Positions 45,101-55,151 of a stretch of DNA of 64,000 nucleotides are shown here, piece after piece. The notes under the pieces are model-generated. The model ran no database searches, was not told the origin of the DNA, and was given only the letters and a program-made list of their open reading frames with translations. The stretch's first letter is position 1. Every line of letters starts with the position of its first letter. The translations under genes were made by a program, and so were the position numbers. The DNA is from Rhizobiaceae bacterium (lineage in GTDB: Bacteria > Pseudomonadota > Alphaproteobacteria > Rhizobiales > Rhizobiaceae), in NCBI GenBank assembly GCA_019635755.1, contig JAHBYW010000001.1, positions 558,001 to 622,000 on the forward strand, given 5' to 3'.

Positions 45101-45394
45101 TCATGCGACATCGTCGTCCGCGACGATGCCGCCCTCGTTCTCCAGCGCGTCGAGCGCCCTGACCTCGCGGCGGGTGAATTTCAGCCGGACGCCAACGCCG
45201 CGGCTGTCTTCAGGCAGGAAGACGATGCCCTCGCGCTCCAGCGCCGCTTTCACGGCGGCTACCTTGTCGCGGCCGACCGCACCGCCGCGCTCGATGCGGC
45301 CGATCGCGGAAGCCGAAACACCGGACAGTTCGGCAAGTTCGCGCACGCCGAAATCGAGGCCTGCGCGAGCCATGCGGCACTGGACGGCGTTCAT
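45101..45394 (-). CDS. Small XRE-family helix-turn-helix protein
   Basis: 97 residues: CRMARAGLDFGVRELAELSG then VSASAIGRIERGGAVGRD is a Cro/CI-type helix-turn-helix, followed by a short basic beta segment ending in acidic residues (IVADDDVA). Proteins of this kind are common single-gene regulators in rhizobia. It follows guaB on the same strand after 15 bp and may be co-transcribed with it. Confidence 0.82.
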   Translation of the reverse strand: MNAVQCRMARAGLDFGVRELAELSGVSASAIGRIERGGAVGRDKVAAVKAALEREGIVFLPEDSRGVGVRLKFTRREVRALDALENEGGIVADDDVA

Positions 45395-45409
45395 CGGCTC
45401 CCTCCGTGC

Positions 45410-47053
<1,644 letters not shown>

Positions 47054-47155
47054 CTATGGAACGAGACCAGCGACGCTGCGCCGGGAGAGGCGGAACGAAG
47101 AGGCAAAGTTGCGCCACGTTCCCACCCTACGCAGCCCCGACACGAGGGCAGACGC

Positions 47156-48307
47156 ATGGACGAGATCGCGGCGGCGGAGGAAGCGGCAAAACCGGCGCAG
47201 CCGGCTTCCTACCGGCTGAAGCGCGAGCCGTTCACCTTCACCGGCACGACGCGCGAATATTTCGGCATCTGGATCGTCAACATCCTGCTGACCATCCTCA
47301 CCCTCGGAATCTATTCGGCATGGGCCAAGGTGCGCCGGCAGCGCTATTTCTACGGCAACACATGGCTGGCCGGCGCCAACTTCGAGTACCACGCCAGGCC
47401 GGTCCAGATCCTGATCGGCCGGATCATCGTCGTCGGATTTCTCGTCGCCTACAATATCGCGCTGCAGTTCCTGCCGCTCGTCGGCGGCCTCATCGGCGTC
47501 GCCTTCCTGTTCCTGATCCCGTTCTTCGTGTCGCGCGGACTGCGGTTCAACGCCCGGGTGACGAGCTACCGGAACGTCCGCTTCGACTTCACCGGAAAGT
47601 ATGGCGGCGCGTTCCTCGCCTATCTGCTGGGCGGCGCGCTCGTCTACGGCTCGGCCGGAATCCTGGCGCCGCTGGCCTCGCAGTGGATGTGGAACTACTC
47701 GCTGGGCAACCTCAAATATGGCGGCCGTCCGATCAAGTGCGAGCCAAGGCTGGAGAAGCTTTACGGCCAGTGGTGGCTGCCGGCGACCATCCTCGTGATC
47801 GGATGGATCGTGATCATCGTGGTCCTGGTCGGGCTCGCCGTGACGTTCTCCGACACGCTGAGCGCCCTTTTCTCGTTCGAGCCCGACTCTCCGCAAGAGG
47901 ACTATTCGAGCGAGCAGGACATGCCGTCGCCGACGACGATCCTGATCCTCATCTACGGCATCCTGATCCCGTTCTTCATCCTCTACGCGGTCGCCGGCCT
48001 GCTGTACCGGGCGGGAACCCGCAACGTGGCGCTCAAGGAGACGGTCATCGACGGCCGCCACGCGCTCGATTCGCAGATCCATCGCGGCCGCTACGCCTGG
48101 ATCGCGATCTCGAACCTGCTGGCAACGCTGTTCACGCTCGGCCTGCTCCGCCCATGGGCGGCCATCCGGATGGCGAAGTACATGGCGAGCGTCACCGCGC
48201 TCGACGCGACGAGCTCGCTGGAGGAGTATTTCGGCGGCATCCAGCAGGAGGGCGCCGCGGTGGGTTCCGAATACATGGACGTCGAGGGCTTCGACCTTGG
48301 CTTCTGA
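47156..48307 (+). CDS. DUF898 (YjgN-like) membrane protein
   Basis: 383 residues with about six or seven membrane segments and the DUF898 repeats RLKREPFTFTGTTREYFGIW and LGIYSAWAKVRRQRYFYGNT. A related repeat appears late as TLFTLGLLRPWAAIRMAKYM. Function is unknown. The following M48 peptidase overlaps its 3' end by 11 bp, and YjgN-peptidase pairs recur, suggesting joint work in membrane-protein quality control. Upstream in-frame ATG at 46967 lies in the guaB leader and is less likely. Confidence 0.85.
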   Translation: MDEIAAAEEAAKPAQPASYRLKREPFTFTGTTREYFGIWIVNILLTILTLGIYSAWAKVRRQRYFYGNTWLAGANFEYHARPVQILIGRIIVVGFLVAYNIALQFLPLVGGLIGVAFLFLIPFFVSRGLRFNARVTSYRNVRFDFTGKYGGAFLAYLLGGALVYGSAGILAPLASQWMWNYSLGNLKYGGRPIKCEPRLEKLYGQWWLPATILVIGWIVIIVVLVGLAVTFSDTLSALFSFEPDSPQEDYSSEQDMPSPTTILILIYGILIPFFILYAVAGLLYRAGTRNVALKETVIDGRHALDSQIHRGRYAWIAISNLLATLFTLGLLRPWAAIRMAKYMASVTALDATSSLEEYFGGIQQEGAAVGSEYMDVEGFDLGF

Positions 48308-49376
48308 CCCGGCAGCCGGCATCGCGGGCACCTGGCGTCGCAAGGACAAGGCGCGGGGCAACTCCGCCGTGCTGAGGATGGACCGCGACGGCGTGGCCAG
48401 CGTCACCGATCCAGAGAGCGGCGACAGCCTCGCCGCCGCGCCGGCCGGTCGCGTCGCCATTTCGGACCGCGTCGGATCGATCCCGCGGCGGATCGAATTC
48501 GCCGACGCGGGCACCTTCGAGACGCCCGACAACGACGCCATCGACAGGTTGTTCTACGGCGCGGGAATCCACCGCCGCGGCTTCGTGCACGAACTGGAGC
48601 GGTTCCGCCCCCGCCTCGTGCTTGTCGTCGTTGCGGTCGTGGCGCTGTGCTTCGCGGTCTACCGATACGCGCTCCCCGTGCTGGTCGAGGTGGCTGTCGC
48701 GGTGACGCCGCCGGTGGTGCCCGAACTGATGAGCCAGAGCGTGCTGGCCTCCCTGGACGGCTCGGTGTTCGCTCCCAGCGAACTGGCGGCCGAACGGCAA
48801 TCGTCGATCAGCCGCGGATTCGACGAGCTGAAGGCGCTGAGCCCACGCGGCCTGGACGGCTACACCCTGCATTTCCGCAAGGGAGGCATCATCGGCCCGA
48901 ACGCGTTCGCGCTGCCGGACGGCACAGTGGTGCTGACGGACGAGCTTGCGGAAATGACGGACGACGACGAGATGATCCTCGGCGTCCTCGGACACGAGAT
49001 CGGCCATGTCGACCTCGACCACAGCCTGCGCCAGCTATACCGGGCGGCGGGCGTCACGGCCCTGATCATGATGATCGGCGGCGACATCGGCTCGGGCACC
49101 GAGGACCTGCTGGTCCAGGGCACGGGTCTGCTCGCCCTGTCGCACTCGCGCACCGCGGAGCGCGAGGCCGACCGGAAGAGCGTCGAATTGATGTACCGTG
49201 CCGGCAAGGATCCGGCGGCCATCGCGCGCTTCTTCGAACTGCTGCGCGACCGGCTGAACGACACCGGGACCAGCGACTTCTTCTCGACGCACCCGGCAAC
49301 GCCCGAGCGCATCGAGGAGACGCGGCGCTACGCCGAAGAGGTCATGAACGCGCCCGACTGCTGCAAGCCGGAATAG
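48297..49376 (+). CDS. M48-family zinc metallopeptidase (membrane-anchored)
   Basis: 359 residues from a TTG start overlapping the DUF898 gene. The N-terminal domain is followed by one membrane segment (LVLVVVAVVALCFAVYRYAL, near residue 105), then an M48 domain with the zinc site GHEIGHVDLDH (HEIGH) and a downstream AEREADRKSVELM giving the third ligand. A late STHPATPERIEE motif is typical of M48 peptidases. It probably degrades damaged membrane or periplasmic proteins. Confidence 0.87.
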   Translation: MASDPAAGIAGTWRRKDKARGNSAVLRMDRDGVASVTDPESGDSLAAAPAGRVAISDRVGSIPRRIEFADAGTFETPDNDAIDRLFYGAGIHRRGFVHELERFRPRLVLVVVAVVALCFAVYRYALPVLVEVAVAVTPPVVPELMSQSVLASLDGSVFAPSELAAERQSSISRGFDELKALSPRGLDGYTLHFRKGGIIGPNAFALPDGTVVLTDELAEMTDDDEMILGVLGHEIGHVDLDHSLRQLYRAAGVTALIMMIGGDIGSGTEDLLVQGTGLLALSHSRTAEREADRKSVELMYRAGKDPAAIARFFELLRDRLNDTGTSDFFSTHPATPERIEETRRYAEEVMNAPDCCKPE

Positions 49377-49388
49377 CGCAGAACAGCC

Positions 49389-49949
49389 CTATCGCGCCGC
49401 GCCGTAGCGCAGGACGAGCGCGCCGGAAGGAAGCTCGGATCGGTCCACGAGTTTCAGATCGACGGGACGGGAGAGCCCGGCGAACAGGGTCGGGCCGCGA
49501 CCGACGATCCTCGGATGGACGAAGAACACGTATTCGTCGATCAGGCCGAGTTCGGTGAGGGACTGCGCAAGCTTCACCCCGCCCACGAAAATGCCCCTGC
49601 CCGCCTGCTGCTTGAGCGCGCGGACAGTCGCCTCGAGATCGTCGCGCACGATCTCCGCGTTCCAGTCTGCCTGCGGCAGCGTGCTCGACACGACGTACTT
49701 CTTCGCGCGATGGATCGTCCGGGCGAACGGCTCCATCCACGCCGGCATCCAGTCCGGCCGTGCACCGGTCTCCGCCACCGGTCGCCAGGCTTCCTCCATC
49801 ATCTGGTAGGTCACGCGACCGAACAGCAGCGCGTCGGCGCTCGCAATCAGCTCCGTCGCACCACGATGCGACGCCTCGTCGGGCGTGACCGACCGGTGGT
49901 CATAGCAGCCGTCGAGCGTGACGTTGACGGAATAGATCAGGGGTTGCAT
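49389..49949 (-). CDS. Dihydrofolate-reductase-like (RibD C-terminal domain) protein
   Basis: 186 residues. MQPLIYSVNVTLDGCYDH, LLFGRVTYQMMEE and GIFVGGVKLAQSL are the typical motifs of the RibD_C/DHFR-like family, which bind NADPH. Physiological substrates are mostly unknown. The start at 49949 follows from these; a much longer frame extending upstream on the same strand lies under the MFS gene and is a shadow. Divergent from the MFS transporter. Confidence 0.85.
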   Translation of the reverse strand: MQPLIYSVNVTLDGCYDHRSVTPDEASHRGATELIASADALLFGRVTYQMMEEAWRPVAETGARPDWMPAWMEPFARTIHRAKKYVVSSTLPQADWNAEIVRDDLEATVRALKQQAGRGIFVGGVKLAQSLTELGLIDEYVFFVHPRIVGRGPTLFAGLSRPVDLKLVDRSELPSGALVLRYGAAR

Positions 49950-50042
49950 TCGGCGACCGTGCCACGGCGCAAATCCGATTGGAAGTTCTGGCTCACCCGA
50001 TTGTGAGGGACATGCCGACGACAGCCATGATACCCGCGCCGC

Positions 50043-51452
50043 ATGGCAGTTTCGCGCACGGTGCCGCTGATCCTGGCGATCGCGCTGTTCATGGAAAACA
50101 TGGACTCGACCGTGATCGCGACGTCGCTGCCGGCGATCGCCGCGGATATCGGCACCAGCCCGATCGCGCTGAAGCTGGCGCTCACCTCCTATCTGGTGTC
50201 GCTTGCCATCTTCATCCCGGTCAGCGCGTGGATGGCCGACCGGTACGGCGCCAAGACGGTCTTCCGGGCGGCCATCGCCGTGTTCGTCGTGGGGTCGCTC
50301 TGCTGCGCCGCCTCGAATTCGCTCGGCGCGTTCGTTGTCTCCCGTTTCGTTCAAGGCATGGGCGGCGCCATGATGACGCCCGTGGCGCGGCTGGTCCTGG
50401 TGCGCGCGACGCCGCGCAGCGAACTGGTCTCGGCGATGGCGTGGCTCACCATCCCCGGCCTGATCGGCCCGCTGGTGGGGCCGCCCGTCGGCGGATTCAT
50501 CACGACGTTCTTCTCGTGGCACTGGATCTTCCTGATCAACCTGCCGATCGGCATCCTCGGCGTGGTGCTGGCGACGCGCTTCCTGCCGGACGTGGCCCCG
50601 GCCGGCGTAGGACGGATCGACGCCGCCGGCTTCGCGCTCAGCGCGCTGGCGGCCTCCGGGATCGTCTTCGGCCTCTCGGTGGTCAGCCTGCCGGCGCTGT
50701 CGACCTGGATCGGCCTCGTGACGCTGGCGGTCGGCACCGCTGCCGGGTTCATCTACATGCGCCATGCCCGCCGGCGCACAAACCCCATCCTCGACCCGAG
50801 GCTGTTCGCCAACCGGGTGTTCAGCCTCTCGATTGCCGGCGGCGCGATCTTTCGGATCGGCAACGGCGCCGTACCGTTCCTGCTGCCGCTGATGTTCCAG
50901 CTCGGCTTCGGCATGACGCCGTTCGAATCCGGAATGCTGACTTTCGCCTCGGCCGGCGGAGCGCTGGCGATGAAGTTCCTCGCACCGGGCACGCTGCGGC
51001 GGGCCGGCTTCCGGACGGTGCTGGTGGCGTCGGCGCTGGCGGCGTCGGTCTTCATCGCGGCCAACGCCTTCTTCTCGCCCTACACGCCCGTGCCCGTCAT
51101 CATCGCCGTCCTGCTCGGCGCCGGCTTCCTGCGCTCGCTATTCTTCACGTCCGCGAATGCGCTGGTGTTCGCCGAGATCGACGACCGCGAAGCAAGCCAG
51201 GCGACGGCGATCCTCGCCTTCTCGCAGCAGATCAGCATTGCACTCGGCGTCGCCGTCGCCGGCCTCATCCTCGAAGCCTTCACCCACATGACCGGCGAGG
51301 CGCTGGGCCTCGAAGCCTTCACCGCGGCCTTCCTCATCGTCGCGATCATCACGTCCAGCAGTGCGATCCCGTTCGCCAGGCTGGCAGCGAATGCGGGCAA
51401 CACCGTCTCGGGCCACCGGCCGAAGGCGCTGCGGGAGACGCCGGAGGCCTAG
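50043..51452 (+). CDS. MFS drug/metabolite transporter (DHA2-like)
   Basis: 469 residues, mostly hydrophobic with 12-14 membrane segments. MENMDSTVIATSLPAIAADI in the first helix and the loop-2 signature WMADRYGAKTVFRAAI identify the DHA2/EmrB-like group, together with RFVQGMGGAMMTPVARLVLV. Likely a proton-driven exporter. The start ATG (50043) is preceded by a poor ribosome site. It converges with rlmE with only 2 bp between. Confidence 0.9.
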   Translation: MAVSRTVPLILAIALFMENMDSTVIATSLPAIAADIGTSPIALKLALTSYLVSLAIFIPVSAWMADRYGAKTVFRAAIAVFVVGSLCCAASNSLGAFVVSRFVQGMGGAMMTPVARLVLVRATPRSELVSAMAWLTIPGLIGPLVGPPVGGFITTFFSWHWIFLINLPIGILGVVLATRFLPDVAPAGVGRIDAAGFALSALAASGIVFGLSVVSLPALSTWIGLVTLAVGTAAGFIYMRHARRRTNPILDPRLFANRVFSLSIAGGAIFRIGNGAVPFLLPLMFQLGFGMTPFESGMLTFASAGGALAMKFLAPGTLRRAGFRTVLVASALAASVFIAANAFFSPYTPVPVIIAVLLGAGFLRSLFFTSANALVFAEIDDREASQATAILAFSQQISIALGVAVAGLILEAFTHMTGEALGLEAFTAAFLIVAIITSSSAIPFARLAANAGNTVSGHRPKALRETPEA

Positions 51453-51454
51453 CC

Positions 51455-52174
51455 TCAGCGGCCCTTGAAGTCCTTCGCCAGCAGGTAAAGTTCGACCGAC
51501 TCGTCGCGCGACGCCGGCGGCTTGACGTGGCGGACCGAGCGGAAGTTCTGCTTCAGCAATGCGAGAAGCTCGTTCTCGGTCCCGCCCTGAAAGGTCTTGG
51601 CCAGGAAATGCCCGCCGGGCTTCAGCACCTTCACCGCAAAATCGGCCGCAACCTCGCACAGATGCATCGTGCGCAAGTGGTCGGTGCGGCGGTGCCCGGT
51701 GGTCGGCGCAGCCATGTCCGACAGGACAACGTCGGGCGGGCCGCCCAGCGTTTCCAGCAGAAGGTCCGGCGCGTCGGCGTCGAGGAAGTCCTTCTTAAGG
51801 ATGGTCGCGCCCGGGACCGGGTCGACGTCGAGATAGTCGATGCCCACGACGATGGGCCGGTCCGGCGGGGACTTAACCCGGTCGGCCGCGACCTGGCACC
51901 AGCCTCCGGGCGCCGCACCCAGGTCGACCACGCGCGCGCCGGGCTTCAGGATGCCGTGCTGGTCGTCGATCTCGATCAGCTTGTAGGCGGCGCGCGAGCG
52001 ATAGCCCTCGGCCTTGGAGCGCTGGACGTAAGGGTCGTTCAGGTGCCGCTCGAGCCAGCGGCGCGAGGATTCCTTGATGCTGCCGCTCTTCTTGACCCGC
52101 GTCTTGAGGACGCGAGGCTGCCCCGAGGCCGTTCCGCCGCGCCCCGACCCCGGACGTTTCGGTGGCCCCGCCAT
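51455..52174 (-). CDS. rlmE: 23S rRNA (uridine-2'-O) methyltransferase RlmE/FtsJ
   Basis: 239 residues; methylates U2552 of 23S rRNA in the ribosomal A loop. [47 protein letters not shown] and FLAKTFQGG show the K-D-K-E methyltransferase pattern. A basic N-terminal extension (~30 residues) is common in alphaproteobacteria. The start overlaps the ppx/gppA stop (ATGA). Confidence 0.95.
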   Translation of the reverse strand: MAGPPKRPGSGRGGTASGQPRVLKTRVKKSGSIKESSRRWLERHLNDPYVQRSKAEGYRSRAAYKLIEIDDQHGILKPGARVVDLGAAPGGWCQVAADRVKSPPDRPIVVGIDYLDVDPVPGATILKKDFLDADAPDLLLETLGGPPDVVLSDMAAPTTGHRRTDHLRTMHLCEVAADFAVKVLKPGGHFLAKTFQGGTENELLALLKQNFRSVRHVKPPASRDESVELYLLAKDFKGR

Positions 52175-53514
52175 CAGCACGCCTCCCGCCGCCAGACGCC
52201 GGCGTCCGCCATCAGTTCCGACAGGATCCCCTCGCGCAGGCCGCGGTCGGCGACGCGCAGGCGCTCCGACGGCCAGAGCGCGCGGATGCCCTCGAGGATG
52301 GCGCAGCCTGCAAGGACGAGGTCCGCGCGGTCGGCGCCGATGCACGGATTGGCGACACGGGCGGCGAAATCCCACGACAGAAGCGTCCCGATCATGCGGT
52401 CGACGCTGTCGCGGTCCATCCACAGGCCGTCGACGCGGCGGCGGTCGTAGCGGTCGAGGCCGAGATGGACACCGGCCAGCGTCGTGACGGTGCCGGACGT
52501 GCCGAGCAGATGGAAACTGGCGCCGGCCTTCAGGTGGTCGAGCCGGTCGCGGCCGGGAAATGCTTCGAGCAGACCACGCACCTCGGCGACCATCGCGCCG
52601 AAGGTCTCGCGGCTGACGTCGCGTCCGCCGAACCGCTCGGCCAACGAGACGACGCCGACCGGCAGCGACGTCCACGAGACGATGTGATTGGCCAGCCGCG
52701 GCGTGCGCCGGCCGGTCAGGTCGATGAGCGCAACCTCGGACGAGCCGCCGCCGATATCGAAAAGCACAACGCCGGACGTGTCGCGCTCGACGAGCGATCC
52801 GCAGCCCGAGACGGCAAGCCGCGCTTCGGTCTCGCGGTCGATGATCTCAAGCTCGATGCCGGTCTCCGCCCTGACCCGGGCCAGGAATTCCTCGCCGTTG
52901 GAGGCTGCGCGGCAGGCCTCCGTGGCGATCAGCCGCGCGCGGGCGATGCGGCGGCCGCGCAGCTTCTCGCCGCACACCTTCAGCGCCTCGACCGCGCGCG
53001 TCATGGCCGCGTCGCTCAGCCGGCCGCTTGCGGAGAGCCCCTCGCCCAGGCGGACGATGCGGGAAAACGCGTCGATGACACGAAATTGACCGGGCCGCCC
53101 GGGGATCGCCACGAGCAGGCGGCAGTTGTTTGTGCCGAGGTCGAGCGCAGCGAAGACCGGAAGCTCCTGGCGGTGCGTCCTGCGGTCGGGCGGCGGCGCG
53201 GCGCGGGCAGCGGGCGCCGCCGGCGCGGGCTCCGGCTCGGCCCGCGGCGATGGCGACAGCGCCGGATTTCCCGGACCCGGAGGCGCGCCCGGAACCACGC
53301 CGTCGCGCGCAAACACCTTGCGGCCGCGCCTTCGCTTGCGCTTCTTGCGGGTCTTGTTCGGCGGCGCGCCGCCGGTTTCGGGTCGCGGCCCGGACACCGG
53401 CCCCGCCGTGCCGTCCAACGACGACCCGGCAGGGGAATGCGCGCTCCCGGCAGGAGCCGCATCCCGTGGCGCCCCGTTCGCCGGCGCCTGTGCGCCGCTG
53501 TCGGGGTTGTCCAC
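52174..53514 (-). CDS. Ppx/GppA exopolyphosphatase-type phosphatase
   Basis: 446 residues. The ASKHA-fold core starts near residue 118 with [17 protein letters not shown]; the second phosphate loop [16 protein letters not shown] and [13 protein letters not shown] follow. It hydrolyses polyphosphate and/or pppGpp. About 115 residues at the N-terminus are Pro/Ala/Arg-rich with a basic run ([13 protein letters not shown]), absent from E. coli homologues but frequent in rhizobial ones. Paired with rlmE as in many alphaproteobacteria. Confidence 0.92.
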   Translation of the reverse strand: MDNPDSGAQAPANGAPRDAAPAGSAHSPAGSSLDGTAGPVSGPRPETGGAPPNKTRKKRKRRRGRKVFARDGVVPGAPPGPGNPALSPSPRAEPEPAPAAPAARAAPPPDRRTHRQELPVFAALDLGTNNCRLLVAIPGRPGQFRVIDAFSRIVRLGEGLSASGRLSDAAMTRAVEALKVCGEKLRGRRIARARLIATEACRAASNGEEFLARVRAETGIELEIIDRETEARLAVSGCGSLVERDTSGVVLFDIGGGSSEVALIDLTGRRTPRLANHIVSWTSLPVGVVSLAERFGGRDVSRETFGAMVAEVRGLLEAFPGRDRLDHLKAGASFHLLGTSGTVTTLAGVHLGLDRYDRRRVDGLWMDRDSVDRMIGTLLSWDFAARVANPCIGADRADLVLAGCAILEGIRALWPSERLRVADRGLREGILSELMADAGVWRREAC

Positions 53515-53738
53515 TGTCGATCCTTCGGCGCCGCGCGAACCGGCTGACCGGACGCCGCAGGGCGCTCAATTCCAATGTTGGGGCCAGCGTATCAGCGCCG
53601 GTGGCAATCACCAAGGGGGCGGGCCGCGGTTCGGCACCCCTTACCAATGGGCAACTTTCCGTACCCGCCCCGGTGTGTTTCAATGAGATTCGGCTTCGCA
53701 GGGTGAGCCGGGACAAACAACGGAGAAGCCGCGCCGGC

Positions 53739-54686
53739 ATGAATTGGCGAAAGCTCATCTGGCCGGCGATCGGTTCGATCGCCGTCGTGCTCTCGGTCTG
53801 GCTGCTCTACCATGAGCTGCGCGGCCTTTCGGTGGTCGATGTCTGGGCGGAAATGCACGCCCTGCCGGCCGAGCGATACCTGCTCGCGTTCTGCGGAGCG
53901 CTGGTCGCCTACGGCGCGCTCGCCGGCTACGACCACATGGCCCTGCTGCATATCGGCAAGCGGGTCTCGTTTCTGTTCGTGACGCTTTGTTCGTTCACGA
54001 CCTATGCGCTGGCCCACAACATCGGCGGCTCGGTCTTCTCGGGTGCGGTGATCCGGTATCGGGCGTACAGCTCGCGCGGCCTCACGGGCAACGACGTCGG
54101 CGTCCTCGTCGCCTTCTGCTCGTTCACCTTCATCCTTGCGACGGTGTTCACGCTCGGCGTGGTGCTGGTGCTCGACCCCCATCTGGTGGACCGCTTCGGC
54201 GACGTGCTGCCGGCGATCGTCACCGCGACCGGCGGCGGCCTGCTGCTGGCGGCCGTTGCGGTCTACGTGCTGGGCAGCTGGATGAACTTCCGGCCGTTGA
54301 GAATCCGCAGCTTCGAGCTCTCCTATCCCAAGCTGCCGATCGTGCTGCGGCAGCTGACGATCGGGCCGCTGGAGCTGATCGGGGCCGGCGCCATCCTCTA
54401 CTTCGCCCTGCCGGAGGCCGGGAACCCCGGCTTCATCGTGGCGCTGGGGGTCTTCATAGCGGCGTTTTCGGTCGCGCAGGCCTCCCATGCCCCGGGCGGG
54501 CTGGGCGTGTTCGAGTATGTCGCGATCAAGGGCCTGTCCGACATGGACGAGGCGCAGGTGATGGCCGCGCTGGTCGTGTTCCGCCTCTTCTACCTGATCA
54601 TCCCGCTGGCGATCGCGCTGGTCGTCGTGGTGGTGTTCGAGCGGGGGGAATACGGCAAGCACGCGGCCGCCCAGCCTCCTCGATAG
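53739..54686 (+). CDS. UPF0104 / lysylphosphatidylglycerol-synthase-like membrane protein
   Basis: 315 residues with about eight membrane segments. The family signature is visible in ALAHNIGGSVFSGAVIRYRA and late in SHAPGGLGVFEYVAIKGL. This is the flippase-like membrane part found in LPG synthases without the catalytic domain, so lysyl transfer itself is not expected; a lipid-translocation or hopanoid-type role is possible. The start at 53739 gives the expected first helix. Confidence 0.87.
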   Translation: MNWRKLIWPAIGSIAVVLSVWLLYHELRGLSVVDVWAEMHALPAERYLLAFCGALVAYGALAGYDHMALLHIGKRVSFLFVTLCSFTTYALAHNIGGSVFSGAVIRYRAYSSRGLTGNDVGVLVAFCSFTFILATVFTLGVVLVLDPHLVDRFGDVLPAIVTATGGGLLLAAVAVYVLGSWMNFRPLRIRSFELSYPKLPIVLRQLTIGPLELIGAGAILYFALPEAGNPGFIVALGVFIAAFSVAQASHAPGGLGVFEYVAIKGLSDMDEAQVMAALVVFRLFYLIIPLAIALVVVVVFERGEYGKHAAAQPPR

Positions 54687-54702
54687 GAGCTACCGGCCTG
54701 CC

Positions 54703-55074
54703 CTATCGGCGACAGAGCCGGCGGGGACCGTCGAACGGCTGGAACGTGCAGTCTTCGGCCGTGAAGCTTCGATAGGCCGCGGCGCAGGCATCGACGTCGC
54801 AAAGGGCTGATTGCGCCTCCGTTGCCTCATCCGGGCGCACCGACGACGTCTCCGTCGTATCGATCCCGACGGACGCCGCCACCTCATCGTCGGACATGTC
54901 GTCGGAAATGCCGGGAGAATAGACGGTCGCCGAAACGGCGCGGGCGGCAGGCTGGGCAAAGAATCCGTCGCTGGTCACGAAAAGCGCCACGCCGGTCAGG
55001 GCCAGAACCGAGAGAAAGCCGACGACCGGTCCGCCGACGCCGGGTACCTCGTCGCGATATCGTGCGTATCCCAT
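54703..55074 (-). CDS. BA14K-like small membrane-anchored protein
   Basis: 123 residues: one N-terminal membrane helix (VVGFLSVLALTGVALFVTS), an acidic linker and a C-terminal Cys-rich motif CAAAYRSFTAEDCTFQPFDG followed by PRRLC. This resembles the BA14K domain, which is restricted to Hyphomicrobiales and of uncertain function (lectin-like in Brucella). It lies alone between the UPF0104 gene and the histidine kinase. Confidence 0.7.
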   Translation of the reverse strand: MGYARYRDEVPGVGGPVVGFLSVLALTGVALFVTSDGFFAQPAARAVSATVYSPGISDDMSDDEVAASVGIDTTETSSVRPDEATEAQSALCDVDACAAAYRSFTAEDCTFQPFDGPRRLCRR

Positions 55075-55151
55075 GAGGGCGGTAACCGCCGGGCGGCAAT
55101 TTTGTTCCGCCCTGCACCTACGAAGTGCGGATCAGCGAGGCTGGGCAGAGG

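Noticed and set aside
47054-48541. A 495-codon - strand frame opposite the DUF898 gene
   Set aside because: Composition is typical of a GC-rich shadow (Arg/Asp/Glu strings), while the + strand gene has defined membrane segments and family repeats.
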